Source: Paraescarpia echinospica (Eukaryota > Annelida > Polychaeta > Sabellida > Siboglinidae). From it: a DNA stretch of 64,000 nt. This document shows, one piece after another, positions 12,709 through 24,715 of this stretch (position 1 is its first letter; every line of letters begins with the position of its first letter). The stretch is taken from NCBI GenBank assembly GCA_020002185.1, contig CM034531.1:84814183-84878182 (forward strand). The letters run 5' to 3'. The notes under the pieces were generated by a model. The model did not search any database, was not told where the DNA came from, and saw nothing but the letters and a program-made list of their open reading frames with translations. The position numbers were made by a program, and so were the translations under genes.

Positions 12709-13285
12709 CTGAAACAGCAATACCTTAGGTTGGCCACGCCTTCTGAAACACAGCAATACTTTAGGTTGGCCGGGCCTTCTGAAACACAGCAATACTTTAG
12801 GTTGGCCGGGCCTTCTGAAACACAGCAATACTTTAGGTTGGCCGGGCCTTCTGAAACACAGCAATACTTTATATTGTCCAGGCTTTCTGAAACACAGCAA
12901 TACTTAGGTTGGCCAGGCCTTCTGAAACATAGCAATATTTTAGATTGGCCAGCCCTTCTGAAACACAACAATATTTTAGATTGGCCAGGCCTCCTGAAAT
13001 ACAGCAAAACTTTAGGATGGCTAGGCCTTCTGAAACACACTGTGTCACAGCAATACTTTAGATTGGCCAGGCCTTCTGAAACATAGCGATACTTTAGGAT
13101 GGCCAGGCCTTCTGAAACACAGCAATATTTTAGATTGACCAGGCCTTCTGAAACACAGCAATACTTTAGATTGGCCAGGCCTTCTGAAACACAGCAACAC
13201 TTTAGACTGTTCAGGCCTTCTGAAACACAGCAATACTTCAGGTTGGCTAGGCCTTCTTAAACACAGCAATACTTTAGGTTGACCA
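12697..13285 (-). repeat. 36-bp minisatellite made from an SPC25 3' splice site
   Basis: About 16 copies of a 36-bp unit. Read on the minus strand each carries TTGCTGTGTTTCAG followed by AAGGC and GGCCAA. The innermost unit is the real acceptor and first dozen bases of the first recognised SPC25 exon (exon starts at 12708). Because 36 is a multiple of three, one minus-strand frame runs unbroken through several units into the exon (12900 to 12537). The same array also opens a plus-strand frame (12730-13086). Confidence 0.92.
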
Positions 13286-13480
13286 GTTCTCATAAGTATG
13301 CAAAGTCCAGAAAAATGTAAATGCATTTTGTATTGGTTCAACTTGAAACCACGACACACTCACTCCCACAAATATGTGGTGTGGGACTTGCAGTTTTGAG
13401 CAATCCTAGTTTGTTTTATTAATGACCATCGGTCAAGCAGTTGATCATTATTGTCATATCAGTTTGACAACTGAGACCAG
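13286..13480. other. SPC25-RAB18 interval, proximal part
   Basis: Short spacer between the 36-bp array and a SINE. The missing first SPC25 exon should lie somewhere between here and about 15600, but no segment is convincing. Confidence 0.4.
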
Positions 13481-13685
13481 GTTTTTCTATTTCCTTGTGT
13501 GGGATCCTTTACGTCCCTGACAGCAGCTAGGTAGAAAGAAGGAACCACCGATCTATAATCATAATGTCTCTTCCAAAAAAGACACAGGCTACGTGAGGCA
13601 AATTTTGACACGGTGGTCAGTACTAGGATTCACATCCCGGTTCCGCACCACGCCACCAGGCTCTGAATCTGATATTTATAATAAC
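13481..13685 (-). mobile_element. SINE copy, shared with one in RAB18 intron 6
   Basis: On the minus strand this copy contains GGAAGAGACATTATGA, then GGTGGTTCCTTCTTTCTACC, CTGCTGTCAGGGACGTAAA and GGAAATAGAAAAACCTGGTC. The same order of blocks is found on the plus strand at 19290-19420. It also keeps a box-B-like GGATGTGAATCCTAG. Two insertions of one dispersed tRNA-related SINE family is the simplest reading. Confidence 0.65.
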
Positions 13686-13989
13686 GGGAATGTGCATTAG
13701 GCCTATAAATAGTGTAATATAATAGAAATACTACCTGTTTCACTAGATGGCCATAATTTTATGGTGCCACGACACTGTATCACACTACTGCATTGCCATT
13801 GCGGCATTGCCATTGGTGTACGCAAAGACAAGTAAAAAAACTTTGAATTTATTAGCCTAAGACCTAGTTAGTGAACAAGCAGATGTCAACAATACAACAA
13901 TAAATTCTACTTTTAAATAGGCGTAGACATAGTCTATGTCTATATAATAATTGGCAAAAACCATAAGGTCATTATGCCAATATATGGGC

Positions 13990-15025
13990 GGGGCATGAGC
14001 CAAAGCATTACAGGGAATTTTTTAGTTGTCTGCCCAGCCTAGATTTAAAACTATCCACCGTGGCTGCAGACACAACTGTTTCGGTTAGTCCGTTCCAGTT
14101 CTTTACTGTTCTATTCAAAAAAGTTGTTAGCATAAACCTGAGTCCTTGCCGACACCTGAATAAATCGTTCAGTGGCCACGAGTGTTGTTAATTGAGTGAA
14201 CAAGGTGGCTCAGCAAAGGAAGGGCTATTGCTCCGTGTAGAGATTTGTAAAACATTGCTAGGCGGCTGACCTCTCTGCGTCATTCTAAGGACTACCACTT
14301 TTAATGTTACGCTGCTTTCCCGACTGTTGTTACCCATTACAAATCTCGCTGCTTGTCGCTGTATTTTCTCAAGTTCGTTACTATTTTGTTTGGTGTATGG
14401 ATCCCAAGCAGCGCTCGCGTATTCAACGTTAGAACGAACTAGTGTAAAGTAAGCTGATTTTTAGTTTTCTCTGAGCGTTTATACAGATTTCTCTTGATAA
14501 AACCTAATACACGATTTGATTTGGCTGGGATATGTGAATGTTCTATCTGAGGTCATCAGAGAACTCCACGCCTAGGTACGGGTGGTGGTGTACAATTCCA
14601 AGGCTTGCCAAGGCTGTCCCCATTGATGGTATACTGAGACTGGTGGACAGTTCTCTTCTTGATAATATGCATAACTAGGCATTTATTTATATTAAAATGG
14701 ATCTGCCAGGTTGCAGACCAGTCCACCAGCCTCTGTAAGTCGGACTGGAAGGCTTCTGCGTCATGTCGTAACTGTTATTGATACACCTGTATAAAATACA
14801 ATCGTTGGCAAAAAGTCGGATGTTAGAGGTGATCCCCTCTCCTATATCATTGACATATAATAAAAAAGAAGTGGACCCAGTACAGTGCCCTGTGGTACCC
14901 CAGACTCGACTGTTACTTCTTCTGACGACTCGCCATCTACTACAACCCTCTGCTTTCTGTCAGTAAGCCAATTTGAAATCCAGTTGGTGACTCCATCAGG
15001 CATCACTAACCCCATAATACGTTGA
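13990..15025 (-). pseudogene. Decayed non-LTR retrotransposon reverse transcriptase fragment
   Basis: The minus strand translates, with frameshifts, to the C-terminal half of a LINE reverse transcriptase. From 15000 downward: [20 protein letters not shown], then motif B SGVPQGTVLGPLLFLLYVND, then a damaged motif C (FAND instead of FADD) near 14820. Thumb and tail sequences follow, ending in TVKNWNGLTETVVSAATVDS near 14080, a typical LINE tail. The 5' part is missing (truncated near 15020). It resembles Jockey/CR1-group elements but is not the same family as the two copies in ICE2. It is non-functional. Confidence 0.8.
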
Positions 15026-15614
15026 TTGGGTTACTCAACTTACTGCTTAGCCTTAGTACTTGTATTGAGTATACTGTATATATTATGTTACTGTTGACGT
15101 TGTTAGTGTTACTTGTTACTAATAAAGTAGTATGTGTTATTGTTAGTCACTTAGACTAGTGACATAGATGATAGTGTTACTTACTATCCTATGTTGTAAC
15201 CTAAAAAGGTTAAAAACAAAACACACCAATCTCGAATCCGCATCCGGCCTGTGTTCTGCCTGAGGGTGGACGCTCATCGTGACTCGTGATTCAAGAACCC
15301 GACAAAATTGTGATCAGCTTCTCTAACGAATGACGAATCCTATTCTTTCTACGAACGAATGCCTTCTACGAATCCTTCTGGCGTCTTTCAAACGGTGTTT
15401 ATAGTTCCCGCTCATAAACTGGGTCAGTAAGCAGAAGTGGCAAATCCACCAATCAATTTGAGTTTTACACACATAGTACACACAAACTGATGACGCACGA
15501 TTTCCTTCAGCGCTTCTGATGTGTCAGACGTCAAACCTGAAACGTCGTAGTTTGCTTCTAGAGAAGCCAACGTAAAGACACGTTTCTGTTTCTAATTGGC
15601 ATGAGCACACAACA
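15026..15614. promoter_or_regulatory. SPC25-RAB18 head-to-head promoter interval (inferred)
   Basis: The 590 bp before the RAB18 start codon are less AT-rich than the surroundings and contain a CCAAT box in reverse (ATTGGC, 15595-15600). The gene pair diverges from this region, so it probably holds RAB18 promoter elements and perhaps those of SPC25. No TATA box is evident. Inference from layout only. Confidence 0.35.
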
Positions 15615-18600
15615 ATGGACGATCAGTCAATCCTAACAACTTTGAAAATTCTCATAATTGGAGAGAGTGGTGTTGGTAAATCGAGGTAAGCGTGCGGATA
15701 ACAACATTGTTCGCCCTAGTGCTAGGCCTAGGCAGAGCTGTAACAAACTGACTAAACTTGAGTCTTGACGGCATCAGTGTCGGTGACGTCTGTGTTCGCA
15801 CTTTCTGGAGTAATACGGGCTGTTGTGTTGAGTCATTGTCTGTCTATGGCTATGTGTAATTCGACAAAGAAACTCTTCCACTGCACAACCACCCCCAGTA
15901 TCAGTTGTGATAACTGTAAATGTCTCAAATAAGCGCGACAGTATGAACCAAATTTATTGTATTGTCAAATCATTTAATTGTAAACATGACCCATATTTAT
16001 GCATGTGACCTGGAATAGTGCCACACAAAGTTAACTGACCTGGCCCTCTTGTTTATTGTTTATGTTTGTACCCATCCTTAATATAAACGTGTCATATAAT
16101 TAGAACTTTGACTTTGTTAACTTGCGACTTCACTTCTTCTTCCCCTTAAAGTTGAATGTGGTCCCTTAATTGCTAAATGGGGGCAATGTCACTGGATCTG
16201 TTCCATTCTCTAGACTTGAGTCAACTTGAACACTTGATTGACGTTGCCATTGGAAATACTTCTGCGACTATTCCAGTCTTGTGCAGTTTTCTCCCGACAG
16301 TTCATCCCCAGACTTGTGCCCTTTTTAAAATCCGTCATGACATTCTCCATCTTATTTCTGGCTTCCTCTTCTATCACCCTCTTGTGTTTCCAGGAATTCT
16401 TTGTCAGTCTTTCCTCACCCAGTCTCTATTAAGTCCTGCATTTCTCAATCTGCTTCCAAATGAACCACTTTCATTTCAGCAGGTTCCTTGTGTCAGTCTC
16501 TTTTCTCAGTATTACATTTTTAATTTGCTACTTCAGCTAATTCAAATACAAATCTAGTCTGTAACTAGACTAGTTGTTAGGCCATGTAAAAACAACTACA
16601 AACAGACACAGAAGTTTTATTACATATTAATCATGATTTACGCATGCATGCACGCACAAACACACACACAATACACACACACAACTATACAGCTAAGTGA
16701 ACTGCTCAGGCAAAGAGAGGCGAAAGAAATTGTTCAAGCCTAAATACTAAACATGTTTAGAACGAATTTGTATACAGCATTCATGAGATAGTTAAAGAAC
16801 TGATGCTTTTATAAATATTACTAAATAAATGTGGCAAAAATGGCATTTGGAAGTGAATTTTATTTTGTTGTTTCTTTTCGTTGCAGTCTGCTCCTGAGGT
16901 TTACAGATGACACCTTTGATCCAGAATTGTCAGCCACAATAGGTTTGAGGTTTATTTGTATACAGTAGGTTATGTCAAATAGGTCATGTCACTTTGTCAA
17001 ATGTTACATAAGTAGGATTTAGATAGTTGAGTGAACTTTGAAGTTTGACAAGTTGCTAGTTTCAATTGTGTGGATGAGATGCAAAACTTGACATGTAACG
17101 AGACATTAACAAGGTTTTTATTGACTTGGTAATTGACAGTAATTTTGGTTAATATTAGTGTATGTAAATATGACTAATTATAAACACAGTTAACTGTAAT
17201 AAGTTGTGTAAATAATTGTGAACTGCAGGTGTGGACTTCAAGGTAAAGACAATAACAGTGGATGGGAACAAGGCCAAACTAGCAATCTGGGTAAGTCATT
17301 TGTAATAACGTCAATTGAATTAGCACTGAATTATGTGGTGTTGATTAACTTTTATCTGTTTTGCAATGTCCTGCACGTCCATTAGTAATTGTTTGTTTCG
17401 TGTTAGACATAATGTATAAAATTTAATTTACTCTACCAGAAAAATGTTTTGATCATAACTATAAAGGTTTTATTATATTTTAAAAATTATATAAGGTGTG
17501 TGTGTATAACTACATGATGTAATGTATATATACATGTACATACACGCAGACACGCACACACGCATGCTCATACACACACACACATACGATGTAATAATGT
17601 AAACATTCTTATCACTGTAATGATTTGAATAGATGAGTCACCTATACATGATGAAAGCACATATTGATTTGCTTCAGGACACGGCAGGACAAGAACGATT
17701 TAGGACATTAACACCAAGCTACTACAGGGGAGCACAGGGAGTGATTCTTGGTAAGTGGCCCCCTCTCACTTTATCTAAATAACTGTCATTCTGTGTGAAC
17801 ACTTCCAACATGCATGACGGCTTACAGGCTGTCAACACAACAGTTGGAAAGTAGCACGAGTGTTCAGATAAAAATGATTCAGCATCAGTTTTGTACATTA
17901 TTGTGAGACCTACCCCAAACTAATGGACACAAAATCTGTAATCATTGAATGTATTGTATGCACAGAGAACGGGGGCACATGTGGGCATGCATTTGTGTGT
18001 TTGAATCGTGTCGAGTGTACTGGGACTACTAATTGTCACATTGAGAGTGATCAAGAGCCTTATGTTGCAGTGTATGATGTCAGCAGCAAACAGTCGTTTA
18101 CACAACTAGGCAATTGGCTAAATGAGCTCGAGACTTTCTCGACCAAACATGATATTGTCAAGATGCTGGTTGGCAACAAGATTGACAAGGTAAGTGATGC
18201 ACGACCTGGGCCACTGCTGTCAGGTGTTTGAGTCTAATGTGTTTTGTAATTACCCTGTTGTGAATTATACATAACAGATATTGATTATCATAATATGAAC
18301 AAGATGTACACAGAACATAAATACGTATAATTTTTGTAATGAAAGCACTATCACAATCATTTCTATAGTTTGCTGGTACTGTTATTTCTTGTCTCTGTGT
18401 CTCATGAAACTGAATTATTTTATTGATAATTTTGTGTAGCATTGTGAATCAGATGCATGTCAGAATGTGCTTGTTGATGGCAGATAATTGTTTTATTTAG
18501 TGGTTATTGTGATTAACAGATTCACTATTTTCCATAAAAATTTATAAGCAGTTTAAAAATAGATTACATTTTAGGCATTGCGCCTATTTCTCCAGCATAT

Positions 18601-19727
18601 CAAAAACTTTAAAGCCACCATTAAAAGAAATGCAAATTGGATTTCTAAACCACACAACTTTTCAGTGGTTGAATTAAAATGACTAGTGTCATACATCAAG
18701 TTTAATCACTAAAACCGACAATGTCTGACATGAGATAACATATTATTTTATTGATTGCAGGACCAGTGCAAGATAACATTGGTTGCAAATCCAACATGAG
18801 TTAACATGTTACTTGACCGTTACATGAGTTAACATGTTACAGGACCGTTACAAGAGTTAACATGTTACAGGACCGTCGTGAGATATCACGTGATGAAGGC
18901 CTAAAGTTTGCACGCAAACATCATATGTTATTCATTGAAGCAAGCGCCAAAACCAAGGAAGGAGTACAGTGTGCCTTTGAAGAATTAGTTGAAAAAGTGA
19001 GCAACCCATTTTATTCTAGAATCTACACACCTACAAATTGTCCATGTCACACGTTTGCAGGCTTATGGGACATAAATGTAAATCAGATGGATAGAGAGCA
19101 GTTTGAAAAAAATGTCCAAATGAGATACAATACTTTAAGGTACACCTTGTGGGGCTAATGGTTGAACAGTTGAGAGTGCAGGAATGTCATTGGGAGGACT
19201 TGGTTTTGAACCCTAGTGCCGCCAAGCGGTGGTTCGGTACTGGTTCGACAGCTATGTAGCAATTTCTTTCACCTTACTTTGTCTGTGTCTTTAGGAAGAG
19301 ACATTATGAGCCGTTGGTTCCTTCTATCTGCTGTCTGTGCCAAGGGAAGTAAAACAACCCACGCAGGAAATTGGAGAAAACCTGTCGTGGACTCACTGAG
19401 CTGGGATCTCATTCTCTAAACTCACAATGCCAGAATAATCAACTTAATGATTGTGGGCATTTAATTCAAAACCAAACCATTACCAAAGCATGGTGTAATA
19501 ACTTCATATTATACTGAAAAGTGAATAACATTTGGAATAAAACTTTATTATTAGACGTTTGAGACATGTGACTGGATGTATACTTCAGACTGCTGCCATT
19601 GTTGTCGCTGTTCTTTCAGATTATCCAGACACCCGGGCTCTGGGAGACAGATCAGAAGGGACTCTCTCTAGGCAGGAACTACAGCGAACAAGGCAATGCA
19701 TCCTGTGGTGGATACTGTCTTATTTAA
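15615..19727 (+). CDS. RAB18: Ras-related small GTPase Rab18, complete
   Basis: Seven exons: 15615-15685, 16887-16942, 17229-17290, 17678-17750, 18071-18189, 18871-18996, 19620-19727. All introns are GT-AG. The joined frame is 204 aa; human Rab18 is 206. GTP-binding motifs are intact: P-loop GESGVGKS (residues 16-23), switch I region [38 protein letters not shown] (G3), NKID (G4) and EASAK (G5). Rab18-type signatures are [14 protein letters not shown] and [19 protein letters not shown]. Rab18 acts on ER membranes and lipid droplets. The protein ends ACGGYC-like as CGGYC then only two residues (LI), whereas human Rab18 has a four-residue CAAX box. The exon-6 splice acceptor sits in a small tandem repeat. 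Intron 6 carries a SINE. The start was chosen because [17 protein letters not shown] matches the family N-terminus. Confidence 0.97.
15686..16886 (+). other. RAB18 intron 1
   Basis: Contains an open frame at 16177-16557 with no family signature and a CA-rich microsatellite near 16650-16682. Nothing else recognised. Intron 3 (17291-17677) has another short ACACAC stretch near 17550-17585. Introns 2, 4 and 5 are plain AT-rich sequence. Confidence 0.6.
18793..18880 (+). repeat. Tandem copies of the RAB18 exon-6 splice acceptor
   Basis: Three copies of a roughly 27-bp unit, GAGTTAACATGTTAC then AGGACCGTTACA. The last copy is the true acceptor: GTTACAG, then exon 6 starts GACCGTCGTGAG at 18871. 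A further GATTGCAG/GACC lies at 18753-18764. Several potential AG acceptors therefore precede the exon; only the one at 18870 gives the family sequence [10 protein letters not shown]. Confidence 0.8.
19148..19440 (+). mobile_element. SINE copy in RAB18 intron 6
   Basis: Starts with a tRNA-like head: GGGGCTAATGGTTGAACAG, then GGTTTTGAACCCTAG in the box B position. The body follows: GGAAGAGACATTATGAG, GGTTCCTTCTATCTGCTGTC, GGAAATTGGAGAAAACCTG. The body blocks match the minus-strand copy at 13481-13685. It lies in RAB18 intron 6, in the same orientation as the gene. Confidence 0.7.
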
Positions 19728-21737
19728 CACATCAGTAACCATGGTGATGCAGAATGCCGTCTACTCACTGTGCTTCATACTGTGACAGTTTGTGAGTTCG
19801 CTGCGACAAGGGTGTTATTGCTGGATCTCGCACGAGTGCTGAAGATTGACTGCTGGGGTACACGTTACCCCAGATTCAACAGCTGTTCTTGCTGCTTCTT
19901 GGACCTCTGTTTTTGGGTCCATCAGACAATCACTAAATGTGATGTACATAGACTAAACACTCGAGAGATGTTTACAGTTACTGAATGGCTGGCTGTAAAC
20001 TGGTGGTGCTACAGCATAATTTATGTCATATTATGCTTCAAACACCTAGTTTGGTGTCTTTATACCACAAAACCACAATTTCTGCAACTTTTCATGGGCA
20101 ACAAACATTTCTTGCACAAATCCCACTGTTGTATATGATTGTGAACACTAGGTTCAGTTATTCTGTTTATAGAAGTACCATTATGATGGCAACATTCTGT
20201 TAATTATTTAGCATGAGTTGGCAGTGTCTGAATATATGTTAGTATGATTATTATTTAAAAAATTTACATTATTAAATGTGACATTTCACAACATTTTTGG
20301 TGCCATTGTATAAAACTTGCAGGATAATCACTTCATACATTTTTTTTCTTCTGAAGTCATGCAACATTAATTTTCTTTGTCATATAAGATGGTATTTTAA
20401 CTACAACACTGTACTAGAAAATTAGTGTAGTGATATGTGTCATGTTAGGTGTACTTCTAGATCATTGATCGTGTTTCATGCATGTACGTTTGAAGATTAT
20501 AAAGTTCAACTGTAGCCTGGACCTATATGTACGTGGTAGTTTGTAGCTTCGTGAAGTAGATCAGTGCTGGTGGTCTCATGTCCCCACATGCAGACGGTGT
20601 AAAATATTTAGGTAAATTCTGCTGGTTTATTTATTGCTTGAATGTGTCATAAGTTTGACTCCTGCGGTTGAAGGCGTAGCTAGTCTGTCGGGGGGATATG
20701 TTGGTCGTTCAATCATCATGCCGTCACATTGGCTTGTTCCAGACACTATCCACTGACACTGTGAATAGTCGTCAAATTGATATTAATATGAAGTTTTTTC
20801 TGACAGTATCTCGGCAAACTCGTGGCAATGAAATGTCAGTTTGAACTGAACAACACCAAAACAATAGTTCATAGTTTGTGTGTGAAAAAGTGCAATACAT
20901 TTCTTACCTCCATTCCATGTTTTGAGTCCAAATAATACTTCTGCTTACCAAGAAGCTAATCTTGGGTGCTTTTATACAGAGTTCCCGAATTGTAGCTTTT
21001 TGGGCCGTTTTCTACATTTCACAACCCCCATCACTAGTGTCTGTGGGAATTTCTAGAACAAACCAGATGCCACGTTGCTCATAACATGATTTTTGTGAAA
21101 CTTGCATAGGTGGTGTTGCATTGAATGTGTTGGGTGGGGGAGGGGGTATAAGATTAAAGTGGTTGGGGCACATTAACATGGCTGTAGATATGGCTTGATG
21201 TTGGACATATCTGTGCAGGTGCATGTCTCGCAATAAACTTATGCAACAATGTCTGAAATGTTGTTTCTTTGGCACATGTACGATCTCGTAATCTTTTGAC
21301 ATTGAAGGTCCATAGACCACTGTTACATGGAATGTCCATTCCTAGAACCAAGAACAAAGCTAGATACCTGTGTCGTTTTCACCCTCTCATTATAATTATT
21401 TATAATTTGACCAACTGATTCAATCGACAAGAATTTTGATGACGAGTACGTTCAATCCATCAATGTCTATAAAGAGGTGTCACTCAGTGGTACAGTTTGT
21501 ACTTCCTAGCCGCGTCATGGCTGGCTCCAGGAGATCATCGTAGCAATTGAAGCAACAAATAAAGGGTATGCTGAATGTATGCATAGTTGTATGAAAGTGG
21601 TACGTTGCTGCTTCAACAAAGATTTGAGAAAAACATGGATTACAAAACACCAAATGTTTTTTGAAGCATACAATAAAAGTGTTAGCCAATGTAAATTGGA
21701 ACATCACAATTAAGAACACTCCAGGGAATTGTTTTAA
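19728..21737. other. RAB18 3' UTR and intergenic spacer
   Basis: No exon, array or transposon recognised. Open frames at 19770-20138, 21012-21357 and 21480-21719 show no family feature. The RAB18 poly(A) site is probably here but no single AATAAA stands out. Confidence 0.5.
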
Positions 21738-24715
21738 GTGCCGCTAGTACAATGACACCTCGACATATCATTGATCATTGAGGTGTGATCGTAGGGTCTA
21801 GTGGCTAGTAAGATGACACCTCGATATATCATCAAGGTGTGATGGTAGGGTCTAGTTGCTAGTACGATGACACCTCGATATATCATCAAGGTGTGATCAT
21901 AGGGTCTAGTACGATGACACCTCGATATATCATCTATATCATCAAGGTGTGATCATAGGGTCTAGTTGCTAGTACGTTGACACCTCGATATATCATCTAT
22001 ATCATCAAGTTGTGATGGTAGGGTCTAGTTGCTAGTACGATGACACCTCGATAAATCATCTATATCATCAAGGTGTGATCGTAGGGTCTAGTGGCTAGTA
22101 CGATGACACCTCAATATATTATCATCTATATCATCAAGATGTGATCATAGGGTCTAGTGGCTAGTAAGATGACACCTCGATATATTATCATCTATATAAT
22201 CATCTATATCATCAAGGTGTGATCGTAGGGTCTAGTGGCTAGTAAGATGACACCTCAATATATTATCATCTATATTATCAAGGTGTGATCATAGGGTCTA
22301 GTAGCTAGTAAGATGACACCTCGATATATTATCATCTATATCATCAAGGTGTGATCGTAGGGCCTAGTGGCTAGTAAGATGACACCTCGATATATTATCA
22401 TCTATATCATCAATGGGTGATCATAGGGTCTAGTGGCTAGTAAGATGACACCTCGATATATTATCATCTATATTATCAAGGTGTGATCATAGGGTCTAGT
22501 GGCTAGTAAGATGACACCTCGATATATTATTATCTATATCATCAATGGGTGATCATAGGGTCTAGTGGCTAATAAGATGACACCTCGATATATTATCATC
22601 TATATTATCAAGGTGTGATCATAGGGTCTAGTGGCTAGTAAGATGACACCTCGATATATTATCATCTATATCATCAAGGTGTGATGGTAGGGTCTAGTGG
22701 CTAGTAAGATGACACCTCAATATATTATCATCTATATCTTTAAGGTGTGATGGTAGGGTCTAGTGGCTAGTAAGATGACACCTCGATACATTATCATCTA
22801 TATCATCAAGGTGTGATCATAGGGTCTAGTGGCTAGTAAGATGACACCTCGATATATCATCTATATCATCAAGGTGTGATCGTAGGGTCTAGTGGCAAGT
22901 ACGATGACACCTCGATATATTATCATCTATATCATTAAGGTGTGATCATAGAGGGTCTAGTGGCTAGTAAGATGACACCTCGATATATTATCATCTATAT
23001 CATCAAGGTGTGATGGTAGGGTCTAGTGGCTAGTAAGATGACACCTCAATATATTATCATCTATATCTTCAAGGTGTGATGGTAGGGTCTAGTGGCTAGT
23101 CAGATGACACCTCGATACATTATCATCTATATCATCAAGGTGTGATCATAGGGTCTGGTGGCTAGTAAGATGACACCTCGATATATCATCTATATCATCA
23201 CGGTGTGATCGTAGGGTCTAGTGGCTAGTACGATGACACCTCGATATATTATCATCTATATCATCAAGGTGTGATCATAGAGGGTCTAGTGGCTAGTAAG
23301 ATGACACCTCGATATATTATCATCTATATCATCAAGGTGTGATGGTAGGGTCTAGTGGCTAGTAAGATGACACCTCAATATATTATCATCTATATCATCA
23401 AGATGTGATCATAGGGTCTAGTGGCTAGTAAGATGACACCTCGGTATATTATCATCTATATAATCATCTATATCATCAAGGTGTGATTGTAGGGTCTAGT
23501 GGCTAGTAAGATGACACCTCAATATATTATCATATATATTATCAAGGAGTGATCATAGGGTCTAGTAGCTAGTAAGATGACACCTTGATATATTATCATC
23601 TATATCATCAAGGTGTGATCGTAGGGCCTAGTGGCTAGTAAGATGACACCTTGATATATTATCATCTATATCATCAATGGGTGATCATAGGGTCTAGTGG
23701 CTAGTAAGATGACACCTCGATATATTATCATCTATATTATCAAGGTGTGATCATAGGGTCTAGTGGCTAGTAAGATGACACCTCGATATATTATCATCTA
23801 TATCATCAAGGTGTGATGGTAGGGTCTAGTGGCTAGTAAGATGACACCTCAATATATTATCATCTATATCATCAAGGTGTGATCGTAGGGCCTAGTGGCT
23901 AGTAAGATGACACCTCGATACATTATCATCTATATCATCAAGGTGTGATCATAGGGTCTAGTGGCTAGTAAGATGACACCTCGATATATCATCTATATCA
24001 TCAAGGTGTGATCGTAGGGTCTAGTGGCAAGTACGATGACACCTCGATATATTATCATCTATATCATTAAGGTGTGATCATAGAGGGTCTAGTGGCTAGT
24101 AAGATGACACCTCGATATATTATCATCTATATCATCAAGGTGTGATGGTAGGGTCTAGTGGCTAGTAAGATGACACCTCAATATATTATCATCTATATCT
24201 TCAAGGTGTGATGGTAGGGTCTAGTGGCTAGTCAGATGACACCTCGATACATTATCATCTATATCATCAAGGTGTGATCATAGGGTCTGGTGGCTAGTAA
24301 GATGACACCTCGATATATCATCTATATCATCAAGGTGTGATCGTAGGGTCTAGTGGCTAGTACGATGACACCTCGATATATTATCATCTATATCATCAAG
24401 GTGTGATCATAGAGGGTCTAGTGGCTAGTAAGATGACACCTCGATATATTATCATCTATATCATCAAGGTGTGATGGTAGGGTCTAGTGGCTAGTAAGAT
24501 GACACCTCAATATATTATCATCTATATCATCAAGGTGTGATCGTAGGGTCTACTAGCTAGTATGATCACACCTCAATATATCATCGGGGTGTGATCGTAG
24601 GGTCTTGTGGCTAGTATGATCACACCTTAATATATCATCGGGGTGTGATCGTAGTCTTGTGGCTAGTATGATCACACCTCAACATATCATCGGGGTGTGA
24701 TCGTGTTAGCGGCAT
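21738..24715. repeat. 66-bp satellite array, about 45 copies, between RAB18 and ICE2
   Basis: Unit of about 66 bp (shorter at the left end): GATGACACCTCGATATATTA, TCATCTATATCATCAAGGTG, TGATCATAGGGTCTAGTGGC, TAGTAA. Each unit carries an inverted repeat, ACACCT against AGGTGT. In the last units (24560-24710) it becomes GATCACACC against GGTGTGATC. A block of about 1.13 kb is repeated within the array. The array separates the converging 3' ends of RAB18 and ICE2. Confidence 0.95.

Noticed and set aside
12730..13359. Open frames of 104-139 codons in the 36-bp array
   Set aside because: Repeat translation. Only the part from 12708 downward matches Spc25. The in-frame continuation upstream is reported as a splicing question, not as a gene.
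21738..24715. Could the regular arrays (also 5996-6990 and 9204-11441) be CRISPR arrays?
   Set aside because: Repeats are contiguous without unique spacers, the genome is eukaryotic, and there are no cas genes.
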